Positions 19,580 through 27,946 of a stretch of DNA of 64,000 nt are shown here, piece by piece. Every line of letters starts with the position of its first letter. Within the stretch, counting starts at the first letter, position 1. Position numbers and translations under genes: made by a program. Below the pieces are notes generated by a model. The model was not told where the DNA came from and did no database searches. It was given only the letters and a program-made list of their open reading frames with translations. The stretch covers positions 425,055 to 489,054 of the forward strand of contig NZ_LMCQ01000019.1 in NCBI RefSeq assembly GCF_001424835.1, in the 5' to 3' direction. This DNA comes from Variovorax sp. Root318D1 (lineage in GTDB: Bacteria > Pseudomonadota > Gammaproteobacteria > Burkholderiales > Burkholderiaceae_C).

Positions 19580-19880
19580 GGGGAATCCTTTCGACCGTGC
19601 CTCATCCAGAGGACATCGGCCATTCGTTCGTGCGTTTGCATTGGGGGGATGTGGCGCGCTTTTCATGCCATGCGCTTTTGCCCACGAGCCAAGCTCATTG
19701 GGCGGGTCCGCCGGCTTGTCTGGGGATCCTTGCGTCGTGCTCTCCAAGTTTCACAAAAGCACCGTCGGGGCCCAGAGGAGCGCACCACATCCGAAAAAAC
19801 AGATTGCGCCGCCGGTCTCTTTCCTTGTGTCAGCGAGATGCCGAAGCACTGTAGGAATTTGGCCGACGGCGGCTCTTTTT
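19580..19880. other. Intergenic region without a recognisable gene
   Basis: About 300 bp between the PfpI start and the CBS-protein stop. Open frames here are short and lack ribosome sites or family resemblance. It presumably holds the PfpI promoter. Confidence 0.5.
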
Positions 19881-20300
19881 TCAGGCGGGCTCTGAAATCT
19901 CGCAGAGCGCTTCGGCCACGGGCGCCGGTTGGCGTTCCTTCACGGCAATGTCGCCTAGCGCCACGATGCCCACCAGCCGCTTGTCCCGGTTGACGATCGG
20001 CAGGCGCCTGATCTGGTACTCGCCCATGATCGCGGCAGCGCGTGCCACCGGCTCGTCTTCATAGGCCCAGCGGATGTGCTCCGACATCACGTCGCGCACC
20101 TTGGCTTCGCCGCCACGGCCTTCAGCCACCGCTCGAATGGCAATGTCCCGGTCCGAAATGGAACCGATCATCCGATCGTTCTCGCCCACCGGCATCATGC
20201 CGAAGTCGCCATCGCGCATGCAGCGCGCGGCTTCCGCAATCGTTGCGTCGGGACTGATGACCTGCACGTCCCGGCTCATGACATCCTTGATCGTGTGCAT
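19881..20300 (-). CDS. CBS-domain protein (tandem CBS pair)
   Basis: A stand-alone Bateman module of 139 residues: two CBS repeats, the first with VMSRDVQVISPDATIAEAAR and GSISDRDIAIRA, the second with VRDVMSEHIRWAYEDEPVAR and VGIVALGDIAVKE. Such proteins bind adenine nucleotides and act as energy or redox sensors for partner enzymes, often induced by stress; no partner is adjacent. The ATG at 20300 has GAGGAGA six bases upstream. The gene stands alone between a divergent aldo/keto reductase and the PfpI gene. Confidence 0.85.
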   Translation of the reverse strand: MHTIKDVMSRDVQVISPDATIAEAARCMRDGDFGMMPVGENDRMIGSISDRDIAIRAVAEGRGGEAKVRDVMSEHIRWAYEDEPVARAAAIMGEYQIRRLPIVNRDKRLVGIVALGDIAVKERQPAPVAEALCEISEPA

Positions 20301-20549
20301 AAGAATCTCCTCGTCGGTTGAAGGCATGCGGAAAGTCCAGCCGTTCGTTCGTTCCTCCGGCGGCACCCATGCCTTGCTTCACTTTGCGAAAGTTTGCGGC
20401 CCTGCATCTGTAGGACTCCGCCCCCCACGCGCGTGATCGCCCGCATCACATGCCTGCGCACCGAACTTTTTCCTTGGGTAACAACTTTCCGCTGGCGAGT
20501 GCGGGCGGGTTTCGGGGGCATCTCCCGGTCTCCCGTTAGGATTTGCCCG

Positions 20550-21407
20550 ATGAGAACATTGCCTCTTTCCCGCTCGAGCGAAATTCCGGTCCTGGGTCTC
20601 GGCACCTGGCGCATGGGCGAGGCGGCCAACCACCGCAAGGCCGAAGTGGCCGCCGTGCGCGAAGCCATTGCCATGGGTTACCGGCTGATCGACACCGCCG
20701 AGATGTACGGCGAGGGCGGGGCTGAAACGGTGCTGGGCCAGGCATTGGCCGAAGCCCTGCGCGCGGGGGACGTGCGGCGCGACGAGCTCTTCATCGTCAG
20801 CAAGGTCTATCCGCACAACGCGAGCCGGCGCGGCACGCCCGAGGCTTGCGAGCGCAGCCTGAAGCGCCTCGGGCTCGATACGATCGACCTCTACCTGCTG
20901 CACTGGCGCGGCAGCCATCCGCTGCGCGAAACGGTCGATGCGCTGCAGGCGCTGATGGCCAAGGGGCGCATCGGTCATTGGGGCGTGAGCAATTTCGACA
21001 TCGACGACATGGAAGAGCTGGCGCATGTCATCGGCGACGGACCCGGTTGCGCGGCCAACCAGGTGTATTTGTCTCTGGGCGAACGCGGGCCCGAATTCAG
21101 TCTGCTGCCGTGGCTGCGCGAACACGGCATGCCGTTGATGGCCTACAGCCCCATCGATCAGGGCGCACTGGCAGGGGACGATGCACTGGGAGCGCTGGCG
21201 GGCCAGCTCGGCGTGACCGCCGCGCAGCTTGCGCTGGCAGCGGTAATTTCTCGGCCCGGCGTGGTTGCGATTCCGAAGGCGGTGCGCAGCGCGCACCTTC
21301 AGGAGAACCTTGCCGCCGCTTCCCTGAAGCTCGATACGGCCACGCTCGCCGAACTCGAACGTCTCTATCCGCCGCCTCGGCGCAAGACGCCGCTGGCGAT
21401 GATCTGA
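20550..21407 (+). CDS. Aldo/keto reductase
   Basis: A 285-residue NADPH-dependent aldo/keto reductase with a complete catalytic tetrad: Asp and Tyr in DTAEMYGEG, Lys in IVSKVYP and His in LYLLHWRG. The cofactor region is AIPKAVRSAHLQEN (pattern IPKxxxxxxxxEN). The ATG at 20550 begins MRTLPLSRSSEIPVLGLGTW, matching the family N-terminus. It ends 7 bp before the converging NCS2 permease. Substrate is unknown; the family reduces a broad range of carbonyls. Confidence 0.88.
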   Translation: MRTLPLSRSSEIPVLGLGTWRMGEAANHRKAEVAAVREAIAMGYRLIDTAEMYGEGGAETVLGQALAEALRAGDVRRDELFIVSKVYPHNASRRGTPEACERSLKRLGLDTIDLYLLHWRGSHPLRETVDALQALMAKGRIGHWGVSNFDIDDMEELAHVIGDGPGCAANQVYLSLGERGPEFSLLPWLREHGMPLMAYSPIDQGALAGDDALGALAGQLGVTAAQLALAAVISRPGVVAIPKAVRSAHLQENLAAASLKLDTATLAELERLYPPPRRKTPLAMI

Positions 21408-21414
21408 CGGGCTT

Positions 21415-22911
21415 CTAGTGCGCCTCGGCCTGCTTGGCCGCGTCGATCACGGCCTGCTCGTCGTGCTTCGCACCATTGAGGAACAGGTTCAGCAGCACCG
21501 CGCTGATCGATGCCAGCAGAATGCCCGACTCGACCAGCGAGTGGATCGCATGCGGCATCCACTGCTTGAAGTTGGGTGCGATGAGCGGAATCATGCCGAT
21601 GCCGATCGACACCGCGACGATCATCGCGTTGTGCCGGTTGCCCTTGAAGTCCACGCCCGAAAGAATGCGGATGCCCGTGGCGGCCACCATGCCGAACATC
21701 ACCAGGCCCGCGCCGCCCAGCACCACGGTGGGCAGTGACTCGATCAGCGCGGCCATCTTGGGCAGCAGCCCGAGCACGACCAGGATCACGCCCCCCGCCA
21801 CGCAGACATAGCGGCTCTTGATGCCCGTGACGGCCACCAGGCCCACGTTCTGCGAAAAGCTGGTGTACGGAAAGGTGTTGAAGATGCCGCCGATCAGCGT
21901 GCCCAGGCCGTCGGTGCGCAGCCCGCGCGCGAGGTCCTTCTGGCCGATCTTGCGATCGGTCATCTCGCCGACCGCGAGAAACATGCCGGTCGATTCGATC
22001 ATCACCACGATCATGATCAGCGTCATCGTAAGAATGAGGATCGGGTCGAACTGCGGCATGCCGAAGTGGAACGGCAGCACCACGTCCACCCAGGCCGCCT
22101 TGCCGACCTTCTCGTAGGTCATGAGCCCTGTCGCCGAGGCCACCACCGCGCCGATCACGATGCCCAGCAGCACCGAGATGTTGGCGATGAAGCCCTTGGC
22201 GTACTTGACGATCAGCAGGATGGACACCAGTACCAGCGCCGCTACGCCGAAGCCCGAAAGGTCTGCGTACTTGGGGTTGGGCACCGTCGGCATGATGGCG
22301 AAACCCTTGGGCACTGCGGGAATCGAGCTGCCCGGCGAGGTCACCTCGGCCAACCACTTCGCATAAACCGGATCGACCAGCGCCGGCGCCGTCGGGCCCA
22401 CGGGATTGCCGAAGATCCAGTTGATGCCCACGCGCATCAGGCTGATGCCGATCACCGCGATGATGGTGCCCGTGACCACCGGCGGAAAAAAGCGCAGCAT
22501 GCGGCTCACCAGTGGGGCGATCAGTATCGACACGATGCCCGCACCGATGATGGCGCCGAACAGCAGCTGCGCGCCGTTCTGCCCGGGGTTGGCATTGGCA
22601 ATGGCCACCATGGGCGCGACCGATGCGAAGGTGACGCCCATCATCACCGGCAGCTTGATGCCGAACCACTGCGTGGCGCCCAGCGCCTGGATCAGCGTGG
22701 CAATGCCGCAGCAGAACAGATCCGCCGAGATCAGCAGCGCCACCTCGTCGGGCGAGAGCTTGAGCGCGCGGCCGACGATCAGCGGCACCGCCACGGCGCC
22801 CGCATACATCACCAGCACATGCTGCAGGCCCAGGGCCGCGAGCTTGCCCGAAGGCAGGCGCTGGTCCACCGGATGGACTGTCTGAACTGGGGAATAGGTT
22901 TCGGCCGTCAT
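21415..22911 (-). CDS. NCS2-family nucleobase permease (xanthine/uric acid/uracil type)
   Basis: A 498-residue inner-membrane symporter of the NCS2/NAT family with about 14 hydrophobic segments. The family signature QNxGxxxxTxxxSR appears as QNVGLVAVTGIKSR (~325-338), and the substrate-site Glu is in IVVMIESTGMFLA. Xanthine- and urate-type members read close to this, but I cannot separate them from uracil carriers by eye. A TGTATACA palindrome sits about 85 bp upstream and the GntR gene just beyond it, so it is probably in the same regulon as the NCS1 permease. Confidence 0.88.
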   Translation of the reverse strand: MTAETYSPVQTVHPVDQRLPSGKLAALGLQHVLVMYAGAVAVPLIVGRALKLSPDEVALLISADLFCCGIATLIQALGATQWFGIKLPVMMGVTFASVAPMVAIANANPGQNGAQLLFGAIIGAGIVSILIAPLVSRMLRFFPPVVTGTIIAVIGISLMRVGINWIFGNPVGPTAPALVDPVYAKWLAEVTSPGSSIPAVPKGFAIMPTVPNPKYADLSGFGVAALVLVSILLIVKYAKGFIANISVLLGIVIGAVVASATGLMTYEKVGKAAWVDVVLPFHFGMPQFDPILILTMTLIMIVVMIESTGMFLAVGEMTDRKIGQKDLARGLRTDGLGTLIGGIFNTFPYTSFSQNVGLVAVTGIKSRYVCVAGGVILVVLGLLPKMAALIESLPTVVLGGAGLVMFGMVAATGIRILSGVDFKGNRHNAMIVAVSIGIGMIPLIAPNFKQWMPHAIHSLVESGILLASISAVLLNLFLNGAKHDEQAVIDAAKQAEAH

Positions 22912-22993
22912 CGTGTGTCTCCTGGCGCGGCAAGGGGAACGTGCGTGGTACGGCGCGGATGTCCGTGGCGTCCACAGTATGTGTACGCCAAAC

Positions 22994-23003
22994 TGTATAC
23001 AAT
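22994..23003. promoter_or_regulatory. GntR-type operator before the NCS2 permease
   Basis: CTGTATACAA, an 8-bp perfect palindrome (TGTATACA, 22995-23002) in the gap between the GntR gene and the NCS2 start. An identical core lies before the NCS1 permease at 26199-26208. A weaker copy, TGTGTACG, lies just to the left. Confidence 0.55.
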
Positions 23004-23050
23004 TTATGGCGCAAAGCTGGATGCAGGAAAACCCGCATCGCCGCGCCCGG

Positions 23051-23812
23051 TCAGGCGAGCAGGGCCTTCACCAGGTCGAGTTGCCGGTCAGGCTTTTCGG
23101 TGCCCAGTTCGAGACTGGCCTCGATGCGCTCCAGGTGATCGATCATGCAGGCCACCGCGCCTTCCGCGTCGCCCTTGCGGCAGATGCGCAGAAACTCCGA
23201 GTGCTCGTCCGATGAGCAGTGCGGGTCGTTCGACGAGTGGTACAGCATGGCGATGAGCGAGCTGCGCGCCACCAGTTCGCGCACCAGTTCGGCCAGCGTC
23301 TTGTTGCCCGTGGCCTCGGCCAGTGCCACGTGAAAATCGCCCAGCACTTTCTCGCGCACGGTGCCCGTGGTGGTGGTCTGGCGTAGCGCGGTGCGCTCGA
23401 ATCGGATGTGCTGCTCCAGCACTTGGTAGTCGCGCGGCCGCGCATTGGCGATGAACAGGCGCACCACTTCGCTTTCGAGGATGCGGCGCACCGCGAACAC
23501 CTCGCGCGCCTCCTGCACCGTCGGCTGGCAGACGAACGCGCCCTTGTCGGGAATCATCTCGATGAGCTTGTCTTTCGACAGCATGAGCAGGGCCGCGCGG
23601 ATCTTGGTGCGGCTCACCGAATAGACGCGGCCCAGCGCTTCCTCGCGCAGCCAGGTGCCGGGCGGCAGGCGCTTCTCGACGATGGCGGTGGCAATGTCCT
23701 GCGCAATGCTCTCGATGGAACTGCTCTTGTCGGTGGCAGCCGCGCCGTTCTCGGCAGAAGCGGCGGTGGCAATAGGGGAGGCGGGAGAGGCAGGGGATTT
23801 GGCGCGAGGCAT
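23051..23812 (-). CDS. GntR-family (FadR/FCD) regulator of the nucleobase/hydantoin cluster
   Basis: A 253-residue regulator with a disordered Ala/Ser-rich N-terminus (~30 residues), a winged helix (WLREEALGRVYSVSRTKIRA and LMLSKDKLIEMIPDKG), and an FCD domain with ligand-binding His/Asp in LGDFHVALAEATGN, SDEHSEFLR and MIDHLER. It lies between the racemase and the NCS2 permease, on the same strand, and likely recognises the TGTATACA sites before both permeases. The effector may be a purine or hydantoin breakdown product. No clear ribosome site precedes the ATG. Confidence 0.87.
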   Translation of the reverse strand: MPRAKSPASPASPIATAASAENGAAATDKSSSIESIAQDIATAIVEKRLPPGTWLREEALGRVYSVSRTKIRAALLMLSKDKLIEMIPDKGAFVCQPTVQEAREVFAVRRILESEVVRLFIANARPRDYQVLEQHIRFERTALRQTTTTGTVREKVLGDFHVALAEATGNKTLAELVRELVARSSLIAMLYHSSNDPHCSSDEHSEFLRICRKGDAEGAVACMIDHLERIEASLELGTEKPDRQLDLVKALLA

Positions 23813-23859
23813 GCGGAGATTGTGGCTCAGCGGGCTGGCCGCCGACCCCCGTGCCGCCC

Positions 23860-24600
23860 CTAGCGTGCGGCCAGGGTAAAGCCTTCGAGCGCACCCGTCA
23901 TGCGCTTGGGCAACGGATGCGCCAACTCGCCGCGCTTGCTGGTCTGCAGCTTCAGCGCGACCAGCGACTCGATGAGCTTGGTGGCCGCCGCCACGCCGTC
24001 GATCACCGGCACATTGAGCAGGCCGGCGATGTGCTCGCACAAGTCGGTCATGCCGGCGCAGCCGAGCACGATGCAATCGGAGCCGTCTTCGTCGAGCGCG
24101 CGCCGGCATTCGCCCACGATGCGTTCGCGCGCATTGGAGCCGGGCTCCTCGAGTTCAAGCACTGGCAGCTCGCAGGCGCGCACGTTGGCGCAGAAGCGCT
24201 CCATGCCGTAGATCTCGGCCAGGTGCCAGGCCTGGCCCATGGTGCGGCCCAGCGTGGTGACCACGCTGAAGCGGCTGCCCACCATGCTGGCCATGTGCAT
24301 CGCGGCTTCTGCAATGCCCACCACCGGGCCGCGCGCGAGTTCGCGGGCGGCCTTCAGGCCCGGGTCGCCAAAGCAGGCGATCACGTAGCCATCGATGCCC
24401 TCGCGCTCGCCGGCCGCAATCTCCCGCAACAGGCCGGGTACGGCCAGCGCCTCGTCGTAGTGGCTCTCGATGGAGACCGGCCCCATGGCGGGGCTGACCG
24501 CGACGATCTCGGTGCCGGGCTGCGCAACCGCGCGGGCGCAGGCACCGATCTTCTCGGTCATGCTCCAGGTGGTGTTGGGATTGATGATCTTGATGCGCAC
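23860..24600 (-). CDS. Asp/Glu/hydantoin racemase family protein
   Basis: A 246-residue cofactor-independent racemase. The two catalytic Cys are visible in YVIACFGDPGL (~Cys80) and CIVLGCAGMTDL (~Cys183), and the N-terminus RIKIINPNTTWSMTEKI is typical of hydantoin or allantoin racemases rather than glutamate racemase. It is 25 bp downstream of the NCS1 permease, so the pair probably imports and epimerises a hydantoin-type compound. No hydantoinase or carbamoylase gene is in the window. Confidence 0.85.
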   Translation of the reverse strand: MRIKIINPNTTWSMTEKIGACARAVAQPGTEIVAVSPAMGPVSIESHYDEALAVPGLLREIAAGEREGIDGYVIACFGDPGLKAARELARGPVVGIAEAAMHMASMVGSRFSVVTTLGRTMGQAWHLAEIYGMERFCANVRACELPVLELEEPGSNARERIVGECRRALDEDGSDCIVLGCAGMTDLCEHIAGLLNVPVIDGVAAATKLIESLVALKLQTSKRGELAHPLPKRMTGALEGFTLAAR

Positions 24601-24625
24601 GGCGCGGTCCTTCTCTTTCAGTAGT

Positions 24626-26119
24626 TCAAGTCTTGTTGTTGCGGTTCAGCAGCACGTAGAGCACGAAGCCAAGACCCATGCCGATGAACCATGCATAGTT
24701 CGCGCCACCACGCAAAGCCGGCACCATCACGCAAAGAATCGGCACCAGCGCGGAAGGGATCAGCGCCTGGATCGCCTTCGGGTTGTAGCCGCCGCTGTAC
24801 CAGTATTCGCCCTTTGGGCTCATGGAGTAGAGCGCATCCACATCGATGCGCTGCTTGCGCACGAAGTAGTAGTCGGCAATCAAGATGCCGAACAGAGGGC
24901 CGATGAACGAACCCAGCACGTCCAGCGTGTAGTGGATGACCTCGGGGCTGTTGTAGAGGTTCCACGGGGTGAGAAACACCGAGCCCACCGCGGCGATCAT
25001 GCCGCCCGTGCGCCAGCTGATGTGCTGCGGCGCCACGTTCGAGAAGTCGAAGGCCGGCGAGACGAAGTTGGCGACGATGTTGATGCCGATGGTCGCGATC
25101 ATGAAGGTCAGCGCGCCCAGCACCACGGCGGTGGTGCTGTCGATCTTGCCCACGGTGTGCACCGGATCGGTGATGAGTTCGCCAAACACCGGCAGCGTGG
25201 CGGCCGTGGTGATCACGGTCAAGAGCGAGAAGAAGACGAAGTTGATCGGCAGGCCCCAGAAGTTGCCCTTCTTCACCGCATCGAAGCTCTTGCCGTAGCG
25301 CGAGAAGTCCCCAAAGTTGAGCATCGGGCCGCTGAAGTAGCTCACCACCAGCGCAATGGCCGAGAGCATCACGGGCAGCGCGTCCCAACCCTGGAACTTG
25401 ATGCCGCCCAGGTTCAGGTCGATGTTGCTCCAGCCCGCCTTCCACACCAGCCAGCCGCAAAGAATGGCCATCACCACGTACACGGCCGGGCCCGCCCAGT
25501 CGATGAACTTGCGAATCGCTTCCATGCCGTGCCAGAACACGAAGGCCTGCAGCACCCACATGATCATGAACGCCACCCAGCCCAGCGTCGACAAGCCCGC
25601 GAAGCCGTGCTGCGCCACGTCGGCATAGGGCGCGAGGTTCGGGAACATGTGCAGCGCCAGCACCATGAAGGCGGCCGATGCGAGATAGGTTTGCACGCCG
25701 TACCAGGCCACCGCGATCAGCCCGCGGATGATGGCCGGAATGTTGGCGCCCAGCACGCCGAACGAGGCGCGGCACACCACCGGGTAGGGCACGCCCGTCA
25801 CCTGGCTCGGCTTGGCCACCAGGTTGCAGAAGAACTGGACGATGACGATGCCCACGAGCAGCGACACCAGCACCTGCCAGCTCGACAGGCCCAGCGCGAA
25901 CAGGCTGCCGGCCGTGATGTAGCCGCCCACGCTGTGCACGTCGGACATCCAGAACGCAAAGATGTTGTATTGGCCCCAGGTCTGCTTCTTGAGCGGGGCC
26001 AGGTCTTCGTTGGTCAGCCGCGGGTGATAGCCGGGCTTGATCACCGCATTGGATTCGGTATGCGGCGCATGGCCGGCTTCGCTGGTGCCCGCGGGGGTCG
26101 GGCTGACGACTGTGCTCAT
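24626..26119 (-). CDS. NCS1-family permease (hydantoin/allantoin/nucleobase type)
   Basis: A 497-residue symporter with about 12 transmembrane helices. The N-terminal motif NEDLAPLKKQTWGQYNIFAF and the helix 1 WMSDVHSVGGY are typical of NCS1 carriers such as Mhp1 and PucI; PYPVVCRASFGVLGANIPA follows in helix 3. Substrates in this family are hydantoins, allantoin, uracil and cytosine, and the adjacent racemase favours hydantoin or allantoin. The ATG at 26119 has GAGGAAAG upstream. First gene of the operon, with a TTTGTATACAAA operator 79-90 bp upstream. Confidence 0.87.
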   Translation of the reverse strand: MSTVVSPTPAGTSEAGHAPHTESNAVIKPGYHPRLTNEDLAPLKKQTWGQYNIFAFWMSDVHSVGGYITAGSLFALGLSSWQVLVSLLVGIVIVQFFCNLVAKPSQVTGVPYPVVCRASFGVLGANIPAIIRGLIAVAWYGVQTYLASAAFMVLALHMFPNLAPYADVAQHGFAGLSTLGWVAFMIMWVLQAFVFWHGMEAIRKFIDWAGPAVYVVMAILCGWLVWKAGWSNIDLNLGGIKFQGWDALPVMLSAIALVVSYFSGPMLNFGDFSRYGKSFDAVKKGNFWGLPINFVFFSLLTVITTAATLPVFGELITDPVHTVGKIDSTTAVVLGALTFMIATIGINIVANFVSPAFDFSNVAPQHISWRTGGMIAAVGSVFLTPWNLYNSPEVIHYTLDVLGSFIGPLFGILIADYYFVRKQRIDVDALYSMSPKGEYWYSGGYNPKAIQALIPSALVPILCVMVPALRGGANYAWFIGMGLGFVLYVLLNRNNKT

Positions 26120-26197
26120 GGTCTTTCCTCGTGCGAATGGTGTGAATTGAGGGACCGTTTTCCAACGCAAACGCCGCGCCGGTTATCGGGTGCGTTA

Positions 26198-26209
26198 TTT
26201 GTATACAAA
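26198..26209. promoter_or_regulatory. GntR-type operator before the NCS1 permease
   Basis: TTTGTATACAAA, a perfect 12-bp palindrome upstream of the NCS1 start, with the same TGTATACA core as the site before the NCS2 permease. Confidence 0.6.
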
Positions 26210-26308
26210 AACGGTGTGCAATCAACCCCATCCAGGGATTCATATATCCGTAGATTCCCTGAGGCCCCGTGCGGCAACTTCGTTTATTGCCGCCAGCCGT
26301 GCGAGCGG

Positions 26309-26788
26309 TCAGGCGAAGGTGCCGTACACGATGAAGCCCTCATGCGCGGCGACCTTGTCGTAGAGCCTGCGCCCGGCGGCGTTGGTAACGTGCGTCTGCC
26401 AGTACACCCGCTGCCCGCCCACGCCCTTGACGTGCGCGCACACACCTTCGATCAACTGGCGTCCCACGCCTCGGCCGCGTTCCGAAGGCAGCGTGAACAG
26501 ATCCTGCAGGTAGCAGGTCGGCTCGATGCGCGTGGTGCTGCGATGAAAGAGGTAGTGCGTCAGCCCCACCAGCTGGCCGTCGCGCTCGGCCACCAGCGCA
26601 TGAACCGGCTCATAGGCATCGAAGAAGCGCTGCCAGGTGACCTGCGTGATCTCGTCGGGGAGTGCGGTGGGACCCTCGCGCTTGTAGAAGGCGTTGTAGC
26701 CGTCCCAGAGCGGCTTCCATGCTGCGAAGTCGTCACGCGTCGGCGGGCGAATCAGGAGAGAGGGAGGAGAAGAAGAAGTGTTCGTCAT
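26309..26788 (-). CDS. GNAT-family N-acetyltransferase
   Basis: A 159-residue GNAT protein. The acetyl-CoA pyrophosphate loop is SERGRGVGRQLI (Q/RxxGxG/A form, ~residues 108-119), preceded by the beta4 strand CYLQDLFTLP and followed by YWQTHVTNAAGRRLYDKVA. The ATG at 26788 starts MTNTSSSPPSLLIRPPTRDD, where the domain begins; the longer reading has no support. The acceptor is unknown. It shares direction with the LysR gene 72 bp upstream, which might form a unit with it. Confidence 0.85.
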   Translation of the reverse strand: MTNTSSSPPSLLIRPPTRDDFAAWKPLWDGYNAFYKREGPTALPDEITQVTWQRFFDAYEPVHALVAERDGQLVGLTHYLFHRSTTRIEPTCYLQDLFTLPSERGRGVGRQLIEGVCAHVKGVGGQRVYWQTHVTNAAGRRLYDKVAAHEGFIVYGTFA

Positions 26789-26860
26789 GCGTCGGTTGCC
26801 TGCACGTTTGAAAACTTGCGATTGCAACACGACCCGGCCGCCCGCATCGGGCGGCAATCC

Positions 26861-27874
26861 TCAGGACTGGGGCAGCAGCCTGTCCGTCCGATCCGCCTTT
26901 GCGGTGGCGACCCGCACAACCTCGGGTGCCCTCGAAAGAGTACACACGGCCGCTTCCACGGGCGTCATTGGCGGAAACACCGGCGGCTCGCCGGCCGGCC
27001 CCATCGACTGCTCGAGAAAATCCAGCATCGTGCGCATGGCCGCGCTGTTGTGGCGGCGCTGCGAGTAGGCGGCATAAAGCCAGTGGTCGTGCGGCATGTG
27101 CTCGCGCAGCACCGGCACCAGCGCGCCGCGCTCCAGGTGCGATTGTGCGAGCGGCTCCGGCACGTAGGCCACGCCCGCTCCGCGCAGCGCCAGCTCGATG
27201 AGCGCGACTGCGTCGTTGGCCTCCAGGCGGCTGTGCACGGGCACGTCGATCGCCTTGCCGTCGGTCTCGAAGGGCAGGTGCGTGGTGGGCTTGGCCGAAT
27301 AGCTCAGCACGTCGTGGCGAGCCAGGTCTTCCGGCACCCTGGGAATGCCGCGCCGGGCCCAGTAGGCCGGGCTCGCGCAGACCACCATGTCGAATGGCAC
27401 CAGCCGCCGCACGATCAGGTTCATGTCGTCAATGCGCCCGCCCGTCAGGTGGATGTCGATGCCTTCCTCGATCAGGTCGATCTCGCTGTTCGTGAACACC
27501 AGGCTCACGTACACGTCGGGATAGAGCTTGATGAACTCTGCGATCACATCGGAGAGCCAGCCCGCAATCAGGCCGTGCGGCGCGCTCATGCGCAGCCGTC
27601 CGCGCGGATGCGAGGCATGGGCCTGCAGGTCGTTCAGCGTGGCCTCCGCCATGTTCACCAGCTCGGCGCTGCGGTCGAGCAGCACCTGCCCGGCGTCCGT
27701 GAGGCTCAGCGAGCGTGTGGAGCGGTTGAGCAGGCGCACGCCGCTGCGCTCCTCCAGCTCGGCCACGTAGCGGCTGACGGTGGCTTTGGACATGCCGAGC
27801 GAGATGGCTGCGCGGGAGAAGCTGCGCCGGAACGCCACTTCGCGGAATGTTTTGATGAGATCGAGGCCGTCCAT
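26861..27874 (-). CDS. LysR-family transcriptional regulator
   Basis: A 337-residue LysR regulator of the CrgA/DmlR-like group: HTH in residues ~1-60 (REVAFRRSFSRAAISLGMSK and ERSGVRLLNRSTRSLSLTDA), effector domain after residue ~90. It is about 35 residues longer than the usual ~300, by a C-terminal extension after the effector fold. It diverges from ackA with a 72-bp gap, so ackA is one possible target; the GNAT gene downstream is the other. Confidence 0.85.
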   Translation of the reverse strand: MDGLDLIKTFREVAFRRSFSRAAISLGMSKATVSRYVAELEERSGVRLLNRSTRSLSLTDAGQVLLDRSAELVNMAEATLNDLQAHASHPRGRLRMSAPHGLIAGWLSDVIAEFIKLYPDVYVSLVFTNSEIDLIEEGIDIHLTGGRIDDMNLIVRRLVPFDMVVCASPAYWARRGIPRVPEDLARHDVLSYSAKPTTHLPFETDGKAIDVPVHSRLEANDAVALIELALRGAGVAYVPEPLAQSHLERGALVPVLREHMPHDHWLYAAYSQRRHNSAAMRTMLDFLEQSMGPAGEPPVFPPMTPVEAAVCTLSRAPEVVRVATAKADRTDRLLPQS

Positions 27875-27946
27875 GGTGGCTGCATTGTTCCAGTTTCCCG
27901 GGGCGTGCGTGGCGCGGGGTCTCTGCGGGGCGGTTTAAAGTAGGCC

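Noticed and set aside
24470..27943. A 1157-codon plus-strand open frame across the NCS1, GNAT and LysR genes.
   Set aside because: His/Arg/Ala-rich composition, no domain pattern, and it covers three genes with clear family motifs on the other strand.
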